NCBI RefSeq assembly: GCF_009184905.1
Contig: NZ_WESC01000006.1
Location: forward strand, 62,001 to 126,000
Length of the DNA stretch: 64,000 nt
Direction: 5' to 3'
Source of the DNA: Parvibaculum sedimenti
Lineage (GTDB): Bacteria; Pseudomonadota; Alphaproteobacteria; Parvibaculales; Parvibaculaceae
Below the pieces are notes generated by a model. It did no database searches. It saw only the letters and a list, made by a program, of their open reading frames with translations, and was not told where the DNA came from. Below are positions 1 to 7,984 of the stretch, piece after piece (within the stretch, counting starts at the first letter, position 1; each line of letters begins with the position of its first letter). The translations under genes were made by a program, and so were the position numbers.

Positions 1-11
1 CGAGTCTGTTC

Positions 12-740
12 TCATTTTTTCCCGGTCTGCGACGTTCGTTTATTTCGCGAGGGTTCTATTTTGCGTATGCCGCCTACGGACATTCCGTCGACCACGAATT
101 TGAGAAGTACATGCATGTTTTGCTTGAAGGCGCTGTGGCTGACATAGGTTCCCAGCCAGGTTTGCAGCTGCTGATAGTAGATGGCAAACAGGCATCGCGC
201 TGCTTCGACCGGATCAATATCGGCGCGAATTTCGCCGCGCGCCCGAGCTGCTGAGACGAAATGGACAAGCTTTTCGATAATCGCTTCTGGAATGGTGAGC
301 ACGTCTTTCCGGCGCCCAGGGTTGCCGGAGAAGCTGAGTTCGCGAATTAGCGCGCGGGCAATGACAACATCGCGTCTGTGATATTCAATAAACCCGTCGA
401 ACAATGACTCCGCTTGCTCGAGCAACGGGGCCTTCTTCCGAATTGTTCCATACACTTCCTCTATCAACTGGCTCATTTCATCCTTGAAAACCAGGATGAG
501 GAGGTCTTCCTTTGATTTAGCATAGAGAAATAGTGTGCCAGCTCCGATGTCGGCAGCTTCCGCCACTTCCTGCGTGGTCGTTTCCGTATAACCCTTGATG
601 TGAAACAGAGTGCGGGCCGCCGCCGTGATGCGCGCGACCTTTTCCCGCTTGTTGCGCTCTCTTCGCCCTTCCGTCTGCGGATGTTCCCTCTTTGCGGATT
701 TGGCGCTGGCTTGCTTGCTTATTTTCGAGGATGTGTCCAT
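12..740 (-). CDS. TetR/AcrR family transcriptional regulator
   Basis: This 242-residue protein has a TetR-type N-terminal DNA-binding domain. A basic leader (about residues 1-35) precedes the helix-turn-helix, whose recognition part lies around residues 53-75 (TTTQEVAEAADIGAGTLFLY). The C-terminal helices should form the ligand pocket and dimer interface; that part has diverged too far to name a ligand. The gene points away from the meta-cleavage operon that starts 270 bp to the right. A good sigma70-like promoter and a small palindrome lie in the gap, so it most likely represses that operon and perhaps itself. The Lys/Arg-rich leader is longer than usual for the family. The family call is firm; the target is inferred from position. 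Confidence 0.9.
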   Translation of the reverse strand: MDTSSKISKQASAKSAKREHPQTEGRRERNKREKVARITAAARTLFHIKGYTETTTQEVAEAADIGAGTLFLYAKSKEDLLILVFKDEMSQLIEEVYGTIRKKAPLLEQAESLFDGFIEYHRRDVVIARALIRELSFSGNPGRRKDVLTIPEAIIEKLVHFVSAARARGEIRADIDPVEAARCLFAIYYQQLQTWLGTYVSHSAFKQNMHVLLKFVVDGMSVGGIRKIEPSRNKRTSQTGKK

Positions 741-861
741 CGCGCGTCCTGATTATTGTATGGTTGTGCCCGGCTGCCGCCGGGCCCTTTCTGTCAGATT
801 ATTTGGCGGTGCGGCAAGTATCTTGACCATTCCTGCGCCAATTGTCGGCGAACCTGGCCGG

Positions 862-890
862 TTGACAAGTTTGTGCAACGCGCGGAATAT
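862..890 (+). promoter_or_regulatory. sigma70-like promoter of the meta-cleavage operon
   Basis: A perfect -35 box TTGACA (862-867) and a -10 box GAATAT (885-890) are separated by 17 bp, directed at the HpaB-type gene that starts 121 bp downstream of the -10 box. The predicted transcription start falls beside the palindrome at 899-912. Seen by eye only; no transcript data. Confidence 0.55.
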
Positions 891-898
891 ATGATGCT

Positions 899-912
899 AC
901 TCATAAATGAGT
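899..912. promoter_or_regulatory. candidate TetR operator
   Basis: ACTCAT and ATGAGT form a perfect inverted repeat with a 2-bp AA spacer, placed just after the -10 box of the promoter at 862-890. A short palindrome over the transcription start, beside a divergent tetR gene, is the usual layout of a TetR-type operator. The arms are only 6 bp, so the assignment is tentative. Confidence 0.45.
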
Positions 913-1010
913 GTATATAAAATATGGGTGGCTGCGGGTGGATTTACCAGCCATGCTACTTGAGCCGGATGTCGAGACAAGAATCAAGACGAGTATAAAG
1001 GGAGGAAGCC

Positions 1011-2492
1011 ATGCCGGCACGTACGGGCGCACAGTTTTTGGAAGGCCTCAAGCAACCTCGGGAGATTTGGGTCGGCGACCGCAAGATCGAGAGCGTCGCC
1101 GACGACCCCGCATTCGCGGGCGCGGCGCGTGGCGTCGCAGCCGTCTACGATCTCCAGCATAAAGAGGCTGACGCCTGCTTGATGCCGGATCCGGAGACGG
1201 GCGAGAAGATCAATGTTAGCCATATGATTCCTCGATCGAGGCAGGATCTGGCGCGCCGTCGCGCGGGGTTGGAAAAAATCGCCGCCTATTCGGTCGGCCT
1301 GATGGGCCGCACGCCGGACTATATGAATGTGACCTATGCGGGCTTCGCTGGCCGCGCCGAGGAATGGGCCGTAAATGGCAACGAGGAAGGCGCGGAGAAC
1401 CTCGTCAATTATCAGAAATATCTGCGCCGCCACGACATTTCGCTGACGCATACGATCGTCAATCCGACCATCGACAAGGCGCAGGGCGATGCGCCGCAAC
1501 CCGGCAACGATGTGGCCCTTCGCAAGGTCGGCGAAACGGAGCACGGCATCGTCGTGCGCGGTGCGCGGATCCTCGCGACGCTCGCTCCTTTCGCCGACGA
1601 GCTTGCGGTCTATCCGTCTCATCCCTTGCCGCCCGATTGCGACGAGTACGCGATCTCCTTCTGCATTCCGATATCCACCCCTGGTCTCAAATTCATCTGC
1701 CGGGATTCGTTTTCCGAAAGCAGCAATTTTTTCGATCACCCCATCTCGGCCCGGTTCGATGAGCAGGATGCCTTCGTGATCTTCGACAATGTCGAAGTGC
1801 CCCGGGACCGTCTGCACGTCAACTGCAACACCGCCGTCTACAATTCGGTCATGATGCGCAGCTGGTGGCCGAACGTCATGCAGCAGACGACGATCCGGGC
1901 GCTGACGAAACTCGAATTTGCCTGGGGCCTCGCCTCGCGGATGACCGAGGTGATCAACGACGTCAAGCCGCAGACATGGGAGATGCTCGGCGAAATCTGG
2001 AGCTATGCCGAATTGACACGCGCCTGCCTGAAGGCCGCCGAAGACGGAGCTATCGACTATGGAAATGGCGTCTGGTTGCCGGACGCCCAACCCTTCGCCG
2101 CCATTCGCGCGTCGATGCCACGATGGATGGCGCGGGTCAGTGAAATCATCCAGCTCATCGGGTCGCATAACGTCTTCGCCGCCCCGAGCCGAGCTCAACT
2201 CGACGATCCCAGTCTTCGACCGCTCATCGACCATTATCTGCGCGGCGCCGGCGATGTGGGCGCCGAGCAGCGCGCGCGCGTCTTTCGGCTCGCATGGGAT
2301 TTCGTTGGCACGGGCCTTGCCGGCCGGAACCTTCAGTACGAGCGCTTCTATCTCGGATCTTCGGCCCGTAACTATCAGATGGCCCATCTGTTCGGCGACC
2401 GCACTCGCGCCAACGAGTTGGTTGATCGCTTTCTGGCGGAGGACATCGGAGCAGTGAACAAAGCCGACCGTCGCGTCGCGGGGGCTGTGTGA
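1011..2492 (+). CDS. HpaB-family FADH2-dependent aromatic monooxygenase
   Basis: The 493-residue protein belongs to the 4-hydroxyphenylacetate 3-hydroxylase (HpaB) family. These enzymes use reduced flavin from a partner reductase to hydroxylate a phenol ortho to the OH, giving a catechol. Length and family sequence match throughout, for example residues near LTHTIVNPTIDKAQ and the C-terminal RNLQYERFYLGS stretch. The start is fixed by a GGAGG Shine-Dalgarno 4-5 bp before the ATG. It heads an operon with ring-cleavage enzymes, so it probably makes the dioxygenase substrate. No HpaC-type flavin reductase gene is nearby. The true substrate is unknown; 4-hydroxyphenylacetate is one possibility. 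The Cys/His iron-sulfur ligands of the related 4-hydroxybutyryl-CoA dehydratases are not seen. Confidence 0.85.
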   Translation: MPARTGAQFLEGLKQPREIWVGDRKIESVADDPAFAGAARGVAAVYDLQHKEADACLMPDPETGEKINVSHMIPRSRQDLARRRAGLEKIAAYSVGLMGRTPDYMNVTYAGFAGRAEEWAVNGNEEGAENLVNYQKYLRRHDISLTHTIVNPTIDKAQGDAPQPGNDVALRKVGETEHGIVVRGARILATLAPFADELAVYPSHPLPPDCDEYAISFCIPISTPGLKFICRDSFSESSNFFDHPISARFDEQDAFVIFDNVEVPRDRLHVNCNTAVYNSVMMRSWWPNVMQQTTIRALTKLEFAWGLASRMTEVINDVKPQTWEMLGEIWSYAELTRACLKAAEDGAIDYGNGVWLPDAQPFAAIRASMPRWMARVSEIIQLIGSHNVFAAPSRAQLDDPSLRPLIDHYLRGAGDVGAEQRARVFRLAWDFVGTGLAGRNLQYERFYLGSSARNYQMAHLFGDRTRANELVDRFLAEDIGAVNKADRRVAGAV

Positions 2493-3952
2493 TGGCGGAA
2501 AATATAGCAAATGTAGCGGGCGTCGATGTCTCGACCGATCACTGGATCGACGGGCGGCGCGTTCCCTCGCCGCGGAGATTTGCCGACGTCTCGCCGGTGG
2601 ATGGCTCCCATCTCGCCGATGTTGCGGCGGGCGGCAAGGCGGAAGTGGGTCAGGCGGTCGCCGCGGCGCGCAAGGCATTCCCGGGCTGGGCGGCTCTTGG
2701 TCCGAAAGGCCGTTTGCCGATCCTCAAACGTTTCGCTGACGGGCTGAAGGCGCGCGCGGCGGAGCTCGCCGCTGTCGAAACGATGGATAACGGCTCCCTG
2801 CTTCTTGGCAATGTGCACCGCGTTATTCCGCGCGCGGCACAGAACATCGAATTTTTTGCCGACTGGGCGCTGACGCTCGACGGTCATTCGATCGACTCTC
2901 CCGAAGTCGTCAATCATGTGAAATACGATCCGGCGGGCGTTGCGGCGCTCATCACGCCGTGGAATGCGCCTCTGATGCTGACGACATGGAAGGTCGGCCC
3001 GGCGCTTGCCGCCGGCAATACGGTCGTCGTGAAGCCACCGGAGTGGGCGCCGCTCACCTGCTCGCTGATGGCCGACATTGCACATGCGGCGGGCGTTCCC
3101 GCGGGCGTCCTCAATGTCGTGCAGGGGATCGGCGAGGAAGCGGGAAACGCACTCGTTAACCATCCCGATGTCGACCGGATCAGCTTCACCGGCTCGACCG
3201 ATACGGCGAAGATCATCGGCCAGGCGGCGGCGCGTTCGATCACGCCGATGAGCGCCGAACTCGGCGGCAAGTCGCCCTTCATCGTCTGCGCCGACGCCGA
3301 TCTCGACGCGGCGGCCCAGACGGTCGCGGCTCAGTACATGAACGCGGGTCAGGTCTGCCTCGCGGGTACCCGCGTCATGGTCGAGAAGTCGATCGAAGAC
3401 GGCTTTCTCGCCAAAGTGCGAGACGCGGCCAGCCACATGGTCGTCGGCGATCCACGCGACAAGGACACGCGCGTCGGGCCGCTCATCACGAAAGAACACT
3501 TCGACCGCGTGGCGGGTTTCGTCGAGCGTGCGAAGGCCGACGGTGCCGTGCCGCTCTGGGGCGGTTCTCGCGCAAATTTCGGCGACCTCTATTTCGAGCC
3601 GACGCTCTTTGCCAATGTGAGCCCGTCGCTTGAGATCGCGCAACGCGAGGTCTTCGGTCCCGTGCTTACCTGGCAGAGCTTCACCTCCGACGACGAAGCG
3701 ATCGAGCTTGCCAACAACACGCGCTACGGCCTAGCGGCGACGCTTTTCAGCGGCAACGAGACGCGGGCGACCAAGATGGCCTCGCAGGTTGTGGCGGGCA
3801 CCGTCTGGGTCAATTGCTTCTTCGTTCGCGATCTCGCGGCGCCATTCGGCGGAAGCCGCGACTCCGGCATCGGTCGCGAAGGCGGCGCATGGAGTTTCGA
3901 CTTCTACGCGGACATCAAGAACATATCGGTCCGCAAGGGATCGTTCGCCTGA
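2492..3952 (+). CDS. aldehyde dehydrogenase (semialdehyde DH, HpaE/XylG-like)
   Basis: An NAD(P)-dependent aldehyde dehydrogenase of 486 residues. The fold-defining PWN motif (ITPWNAPL), the catalytic Glu256 in SAELGGKSP, and the nucleophile Cys289 in GQVCLAGTR are all present, with normal spacing. In a meta-cleavage operon this enzyme oxidises the semialdehyde made by the extradiol dioxygenase to the dicarboxylate, as HpaE does with 5-carboxymethyl-2-hydroxymuconate semialdehyde. Its ATG overlaps the upstream stop codon (TGATG), which implies translational coupling. The family is certain; the exact aldehyde is inferred from its neighbours. Confidence 0.92.
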   Translation: MAENIANVAGVDVSTDHWIDGRRVPSPRRFADVSPVDGSHLADVAAGGKAEVGQAVAAARKAFPGWAALGPKGRLPILKRFADGLKARAAELAAVETMDNGSLLLGNVHRVIPRAAQNIEFFADWALTLDGHSIDSPEVVNHVKYDPAGVAALITPWNAPLMLTTWKVGPALAAGNTVVVKPPEWAPLTCSLMADIAHAAGVPAGVLNVVQGIGEEAGNALVNHPDVDRISFTGSTDTAKIIGQAAARSITPMSAELGGKSPFIVCADADLDAAAQTVAAQYMNAGQVCLAGTRVMVEKSIEDGFLAKVRDAASHMVVGDPRDKDTRVGPLITKEHFDRVAGFVERAKADGAVPLWGGSRANFGDLYFEPTLFANVSPSLEIAQREVFGPVLTWQSFTSDDEAIELANNTRYGLAATLFSGNETRATKMASQVVAGTVWVNCFFVRDLAAPFGGSRDSGIGREGGAWSFDFYADIKNISVRKGSFA

Positions 3953-3963
3953 GGGAGGCACAC

Positions 3964-4866
3964 ATGGTTCAGGTAACGGAGCTCGGCTATATGGGCCTCG
4001 GGGTCAAGAGCCTCGAGGCGTGGAAAGATTACGCCGCAAATATCCTAGCGCTTGAAGTGGTGGATGAGGGAGAGCCTGGCCGCTGCTATCTGCGGATGGA
4101 CTACTGGCATCACCGCTTCATTCTCGAAGAGGACGGAACAGACGATCTGAACTATCTCGGCTTCCGTGTTGCCGGCGTCGAGGAATTCCGCGAGATGCAC
4201 AGGAAGCTCGCAGGCGCGGGGATTGATGTACGCATCGGCTCCGAGGCGGAAGCGGCGGATCGCCGCGTTCTCGAGATCATGAAACTCAAGGACTCGAGTG
4301 GATTCCCGATCGAGATTTTCCACGGACCTCAGGTGCAGGCGGACAAGCCCTTCCACCCGGGTCGCCGGATGCATGGCCGCTTCAAGACCGGCGAGGGCGG
4401 GCTTGGCCATCTGATCCAGAAGGAAACGGTCGGCTTCGAAAAGACCTATGAGTTCTACAAGCTGCTCGGCATGCGCGGCGGCATCGAATACCGCATTCCC
4501 TTTCCGGGGCTCGACAAGCCATTCGACCTGATGTTCATGCACTGCAATGCACGCGACCATACGGTCGCTTTCGGCCCGCCCGGCGAAAAGCGTATCAATC
4601 ATCTGATGATCGAAGTCGACAATCTGGACGATGTCGGCCTCGCCTATGAGATCGTCCGCCAGGCGGGCATTTCGGTCCCCATGACCCCGGGCCGCCATGC
4701 CAACGACCATATGTATTCCTTCTACTTCATGAACCCGTCCGGCTGGATGTGCGAAGTGGGCTGGGGTGCGCGCGAGGCGACGCATCAATCGGAATATTAC
4801 CAGCGCGATACCTACGGTCACGAACCGGACGAAGCGGTGATGAAGAAGGGTCTGATGGAAGTCTGA
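3964..4866 (+). CDS. type I extradiol ring-cleavage dioxygenase
   Basis: A two-module vicinal-oxygen-chelate dioxygenase of 300 residues (BphC/HsaC type) that cleaves a catechol next to its hydroxyls using Fe(II). The metal ligands are in register with BphC: His149 (GLGHLIQ), His213 (INHLMIE) and Glu264 (WMCEVGW), against BphC His146, His210 and Glu260. The second-sphere residues His199 (NARDHTVAF), His245 (NDHMYSF) and Tyr254 are also kept. I chose ATG 3964, 11 bp after the previous stop with GAGGGAGG just before it; an upstream in-frame extension lies inside the dehydrogenase gene. The catechol could be homoprotocatechuate or a larger ring compound. Confidence 0.92.
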   Translation: MVQVTELGYMGLGVKSLEAWKDYAANILALEVVDEGEPGRCYLRMDYWHHRFILEEDGTDDLNYLGFRVAGVEEFREMHRKLAGAGIDVRIGSEAEAADRRVLEIMKLKDSSGFPIEIFHGPQVQADKPFHPGRRMHGRFKTGEGGLGHLIQKETVGFEKTYEFYKLLGMRGGIEYRIPFPGLDKPFDLMFMHCNARDHTVAFGPPGEKRINHLMIEVDNLDDVGLAYEIVRQAGISVPMTPGRHANDHMYSFYFMNPSGWMCEVGWGAREATHQSEYYQRDTYGHEPDEAVMKKGLMEV

Positions 4867-4912
4867 CTACGGCGCGGGTCACGAAAAATGGAAGAGCAAG
4901 GGAGAGAAAGTC

Positions 4913-5743
4913 ATGTCGGTCCTGAAAGGTCCCCGTGAGGAATGGCGGCGCATCCTGCATGAAGGCGTGCCGACCTGGGTGCGCCCTGAGGGCGACAAGC
5001 TGCGGCTTGGAGATGGGAGGACGGTGGAGGATGCTGATGCGACCTATCTGCCGCCCTGCGATCCGACCAAGATCATCTGCATTCATCTGAACTACGACTC
5101 GCGCCGCGTCGAGTTCAAGGCGCCGCCGCTCGTTACGCCGACCTATTTTCAGAAGCCGCTCACGACGCTCAATTCGCATCGCGGCTTTCTCAACCGGCCC
5201 GCGAACTGCAAATATTTGAATTATGAAGGCGAGATCGCTGCGATCGTCGGCAAGCCCATGCGCAATGTCGCACGTGAGGATGTCTGGGATTATCTGGCGG
5301 GATTCGCGCCGGCAAACGACGTCGGTGCGCAGGATTTCCGCGACACGGACGCGGGCTCCATGCTGCGTGTGAAGGGACAGGACGGTTTCTGTCCCGTCGG
5401 TCCCGGGATCGTGCGCGGCGTTGACATCCGCAAGGAGACGGTGCGGACCTATATCAACGGCAAGGTCGTGCAGCAGGGTCCGGTCAGCGAGATGACCTTC
5501 CCGATCGACTACATCTTCGCCGACCTCTCGCGCCACATCACCTTCCTGCCGGGCGACATCGTGCTCACCGGTACGCCCGCCAATTCCCGGCCCATGAACC
5601 CGGGCGACGTCGTCGAAGTGGAGGTGACGGGCATCGGTAAGATCACCAACACCGTGCAGGACGTACCTGCCCCCGCCCACAAGGTCGGCCACGAGCCGAC
5701 GGATACCGAGATAGTTCGTCGCGTCGCTCTCGGGCAATTCTGA
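4913..5743 (+). CDS. fumarylacetoacetate hydrolase-family enzyme (HpaG/HpcE-like)
   Basis: A single-domain FAH-family protein of 276 residues. It shows the metal-site region with [12 protein letters not shown] and the typical C-terminal [14 protein letters not shown] and [14 protein letters not shown] motifs. In meta-cleavage pathways such proteins decarboxylate or isomerise the oxidised ring-cleavage product; E. coli HpaG has two such domains in one chain of about 430 residues, one for each step. Here only one domain is present and no separate isomerase is nearby, so it may do one or both jobs. Related FAH proteins also occur in diterpenoid and other ring-degradation clusters. Confidence 0.85.
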   Translation: MSVLKGPREEWRRILHEGVPTWVRPEGDKLRLGDGRTVEDADATYLPPCDPTKIICIHLNYDSRRVEFKAPPLVTPTYFQKPLTTLNSHRGFLNRPANCKYLNYEGEIAAIVGKPMRNVAREDVWDYLAGFAPANDVGAQDFRDTDAGSMLRVKGQDGFCPVGPGIVRGVDIRKETVRTYINGKVVQQGPVSEMTFPIDYIFADLSRHITFLPGDIVLTGTPANSRPMNPGDVVEVEVTGIGKITNTVQDVPAPAHKVGHEPTDTEIVRRVALGQF

Positions 5744-5748
5744 GGGAT

Positions 5749-6537
5749 ATGAAAATGGCGGAAGCCGTGTCTTTGAAATCGCGTTGGGCGGCTGGAGAGG
5801 AGACATTCGGCGCTTGGTGCATGATGCCCGGCGCGCTCGGAGTCGAGGCCGTTTCGTCGCTTGGCTTCGACTGGATACTCGTCGATATGCAGCATGGCTG
5901 CATGGACTACGGACAGGCGCTTGATATGATCCGCGCCGCCGACATTCGCGGACTTCCAGCAATTGTACGTGTGCCCTGGAACGAGCCGGGAATCATCGGC
6001 CGCGTTCTGGACGCGGGTGCCCTTGGCGTCGTCGCTCCGATGATTCAGACGGCCGACGACGCGAGGAGTTTGGTTGACTCCTGCCGCTATCCGCCGGTGG
6101 GGCGCCGCAGCTTCGGGCCTGTGCGTGTCGGAACGCGCGACGGCGCGGGTTATGCCTTCACGGCCAATGACCGTGTTGCCGTCATTCCGATGATTGAGAC
6201 GCGCTCTGCGCTCGATCAGGTCGATGAAATCGTCGGCTTGCCGGGGGTCGATGCCGCCCTGGTGGGGCCGTTCGACCTTTCGGTCGCGCTTGGCCTGCCG
6301 CCGGGAGACAATGACGGAAAGCCTGTTTTCGACGATGCCATAAAAACCATTGTCGCTGCCTGTCAGCGGCACGGCAAGGCGGTAGCCGTCCTGTCGAACG
6401 CGATCGTCGCGCCGCTGCGCGTCGCGCAGGGGTTTCAGATGGTCTCGGTTACGACGGACATTGCGGCGCTCTCTTCGGCGAGCCTGGCGAGCCTCACGGC
6501 TGTAAAAGAAAAAATGAGAACAAAAAATGCTGGATAG
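5749..6537 (+). CDS. HpcH/HpaI-family aldolase
   Basis: A class II pyruvate aldolase of 262 residues. In the homoprotocatechuate route this family splits 4-hydroxy-2-oxoheptane-1,7-dioate into pyruvate and succinate semialdehyde. Visible family motifs include [14 protein letters not shown] near residues 43-56, [26 protein letters not shown], and the metal-ligand Glu in [15 protein letters not shown] followed by [13 protein letters not shown]. The use of this family, rather than a DmpG-type aldolase, suggests that the cleaved intermediate carries a terminal carboxylate. It overlaps the next gene by 11 bp. Confidence 0.9.
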   Translation: MKMAEAVSLKSRWAAGEETFGAWCMMPGALGVEAVSSLGFDWILVDMQHGCMDYGQALDMIRAADIRGLPAIVRVPWNEPGIIGRVLDAGALGVVAPMIQTADDARSLVDSCRYPPVGRRSFGPVRVGTRDGAGYAFTANDRVAVIPMIETRSALDQVDEIVGLPGVDAALVGPFDLSVALGLPPGDNDGKPVFDDAIKTIVAACQRHGKAVAVLSNAIVAPLRVAQGFQMVSVTTDIAALSSASLASLTAVKEKMRTKNAG

Positions 6538-7318
6538 TGCGACAAGGTCAAAAATCGTTGACGAGCTTTTCGACGTCTACGAGACACGCAGGCCGCTCCG
6601 GCGGCTGACCGGCACCTATCCTGGTTTGACCATCGAGGATTCCTATCTGGTTCAGGAAGAGTTCATCCGCCGCAAGGTTGACGCGGGCGCGAAGGTGAAG
6701 GGCTACAAGGTAGGGCTCACGTCGAAACCGATGCAGGAAATGGCCGGATCTTCGGAGCCGGATTTCAGCGCCATAACCGACGACATGTTCCTGCCTGAAG
6801 CGACGCCGATCGATGCTTCCCGGTTTTTCCGCCCGATGATCGAAATCGAAATCGCCTTCGTCATGAAGCACGCACTCAAGGGGCCGGGCGTGCTGCCCGT
6901 CGATGTCATCAGGGCGACCGATTTTGTTGTCCCTGCGATCGAGATTGTCGATTTCCGCGTCATGCCGGAAGCCGGTTTCGGCATCATCGACACCGTGGCC
7001 GATCTGGCTGCCTGCGGCGCTGTCGTGCTGGGCGCCAATCCAAGACGGCTCGATGCGATCGACGTGCGGCGCGTGCATGGCGAATTGAAGTTGAACGGCA
7101 AGTTGGAAGTCGAGGGTGAGGCCTCTGCGGTTCTGGGCAATCCCGTCACGTCCGTCGCCTGGCTTGCGAACAAGCTCGGCCAATTCGGCGTTGTTTTCGA
7201 GCCGGGGCAGGTCGTGCTTACCGGGTCCTTTGTGCGGGCAATCCCCGTTAAGGCCGGCGACGACGTTTTGTGCCGCTTCGACCAGGGATTGGGCGATCTG
7301 TCGATGAGTTTTACCTGA
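6527..7318 (+). CDS. 2-oxo-hept-3-ene-1,7-dioate hydratase-like (HpaH/MhpD family)
   Basis: This 263-residue protein belongs to the 2-hydroxypenta-2,4-dienoate/2-oxohept-3-ene-1,7-dioate hydratase family, which adds water before the aldolase step. Recognisable parts are [12 protein letters not shown] near residue 64, the metal-binding [10 protein letters not shown] (the glutamates at about 106-108), and [22 protein letters not shown] near the C terminus. It is the last gene of the six-gene meta-cleavage unit, and its start lies inside the aldolase gene. The order hydratase then aldolase in the pathway explains the tight coupling of the two genes. Confidence 0.9.
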   Translation: MLDSATRSKIVDELFDVYETRRPLRRLTGTYPGLTIEDSYLVQEEFIRRKVDAGAKVKGYKVGLTSKPMQEMAGSSEPDFSAITDDMFLPEATPIDASRFFRPMIEIEIAFVMKHALKGPGVLPVDVIRATDFVVPAIEIVDFRVMPEAGFGIIDTVADLAACGAVVLGANPRRLDAIDVRRVHGELKLNGKLEVEGEASAVLGNPVTSVAWLANKLGQFGVVFEPGQVVLTGSFVRAIPVKAGDDVLCRFDQGLGDLSMSFT

Positions 7319-7413
7319 GTCGTGGACGGCCGGTGACTGCGCCAAACAGGAAAAGTGACGCGCAACCTCTCGCATATGCAGGTTATATCATTCCGTACAA
7401 GGATTAAAAGCAC

Positions 7414-7869
7414 ATGAAGCTGGTTCCCTTGATGAAAATTCACGTTCTTGTCGCCTCGCCATTCGACATTGGCGACACGACGCATGGCAAGCGGCTTGTC
7501 GCCAACATTACGGGGGGCGCGTTCGAGGGCAGGCGCCTCACGGGCACCGTTTGCAGCAGTGGCGCCGACTGGATCGTCATCGATTCCGAGAATTTGGGGC
7601 ATATCGACGTGCGGATCGTTCTGCAGACGAACGACGGCGCATACATCTATGTCCATTATACGGGATTTCTCGAATATAATGAAAAGTTCGTCACCGCGGC
7701 GCTCAGCGGCGGAGAAACGAAAATCGGCGACTCGTATTTTTTGAGCCAGCTGCGTTTCGAGACCGGCGCCGAAAAATACAAATGGTTGAACAGGGTTCTG
7801 GGCGTCGGCGAAGGACGCGTTTACCCCGGCGGCATCGAGTATCAGGTTTACGAGCAGGCGCACGATTGA
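7414..7869 (+). CDS. DUF3237 family protein
   Basis: A 151-residue protein that reads as a DUF3237 (UPF0311) member: an N-terminal LVPLMKIHVLVASPFDIGDT strand pair, then KRLVANITGGAFEG-RLTG, GADWIVID and GAYIYVHYTGF. The family is a small beta-barrel of unknown biochemical role, often found beside genes for degradation of ring compounds. There are no signal peptide or membrane segments. It sits 95 bp after the hydratase and 115 bp before the KstD-like flavoprotein, on the same strand, so it could be co-transcribed with either. No function is proposed. Confidence 0.8.
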   Translation: MKLVPLMKIHVLVASPFDIGDTTHGKRLVANITGGAFEGRRLTGTVCSSGADWIVIDSENLGHIDVRIVLQTNDGAYIYVHYTGFLEYNEKFVTAALSGGETKIGDSYFLSQLRFETGAEKYKWLNRVLGVGEGRVYPGGIEYQVYEQAHD

Positions 7870-7984
7870 AACATGCACCCCGGGGAGCGGGGGAGGTGGC
7901 GGGTCGCCTGCCGTTCGTTCATGCGGCGCAGCAAGTGGGCGGCATAGGGTTTCGGCGCGTCGGACAAATTGAGGGAGCACGCAT

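Noticed and set aside
1011-2492. 4-hydroxybutyryl-CoA dehydratase instead of HpaB-type monooxygenase
   Set aside because: The Cys and His iron-sulfur ligands of that enzyme are absent, and the neighbours are ring-cleavage genes.
984-2678. Long leftward open frame (564 codons) opposite the HpaB-type gene
   Set aside because: It mirrors the opposite strand of a gene with clear family motifs, has Arg/His-rich composition and no recognisable domain. It is a GC-rich shadow frame.
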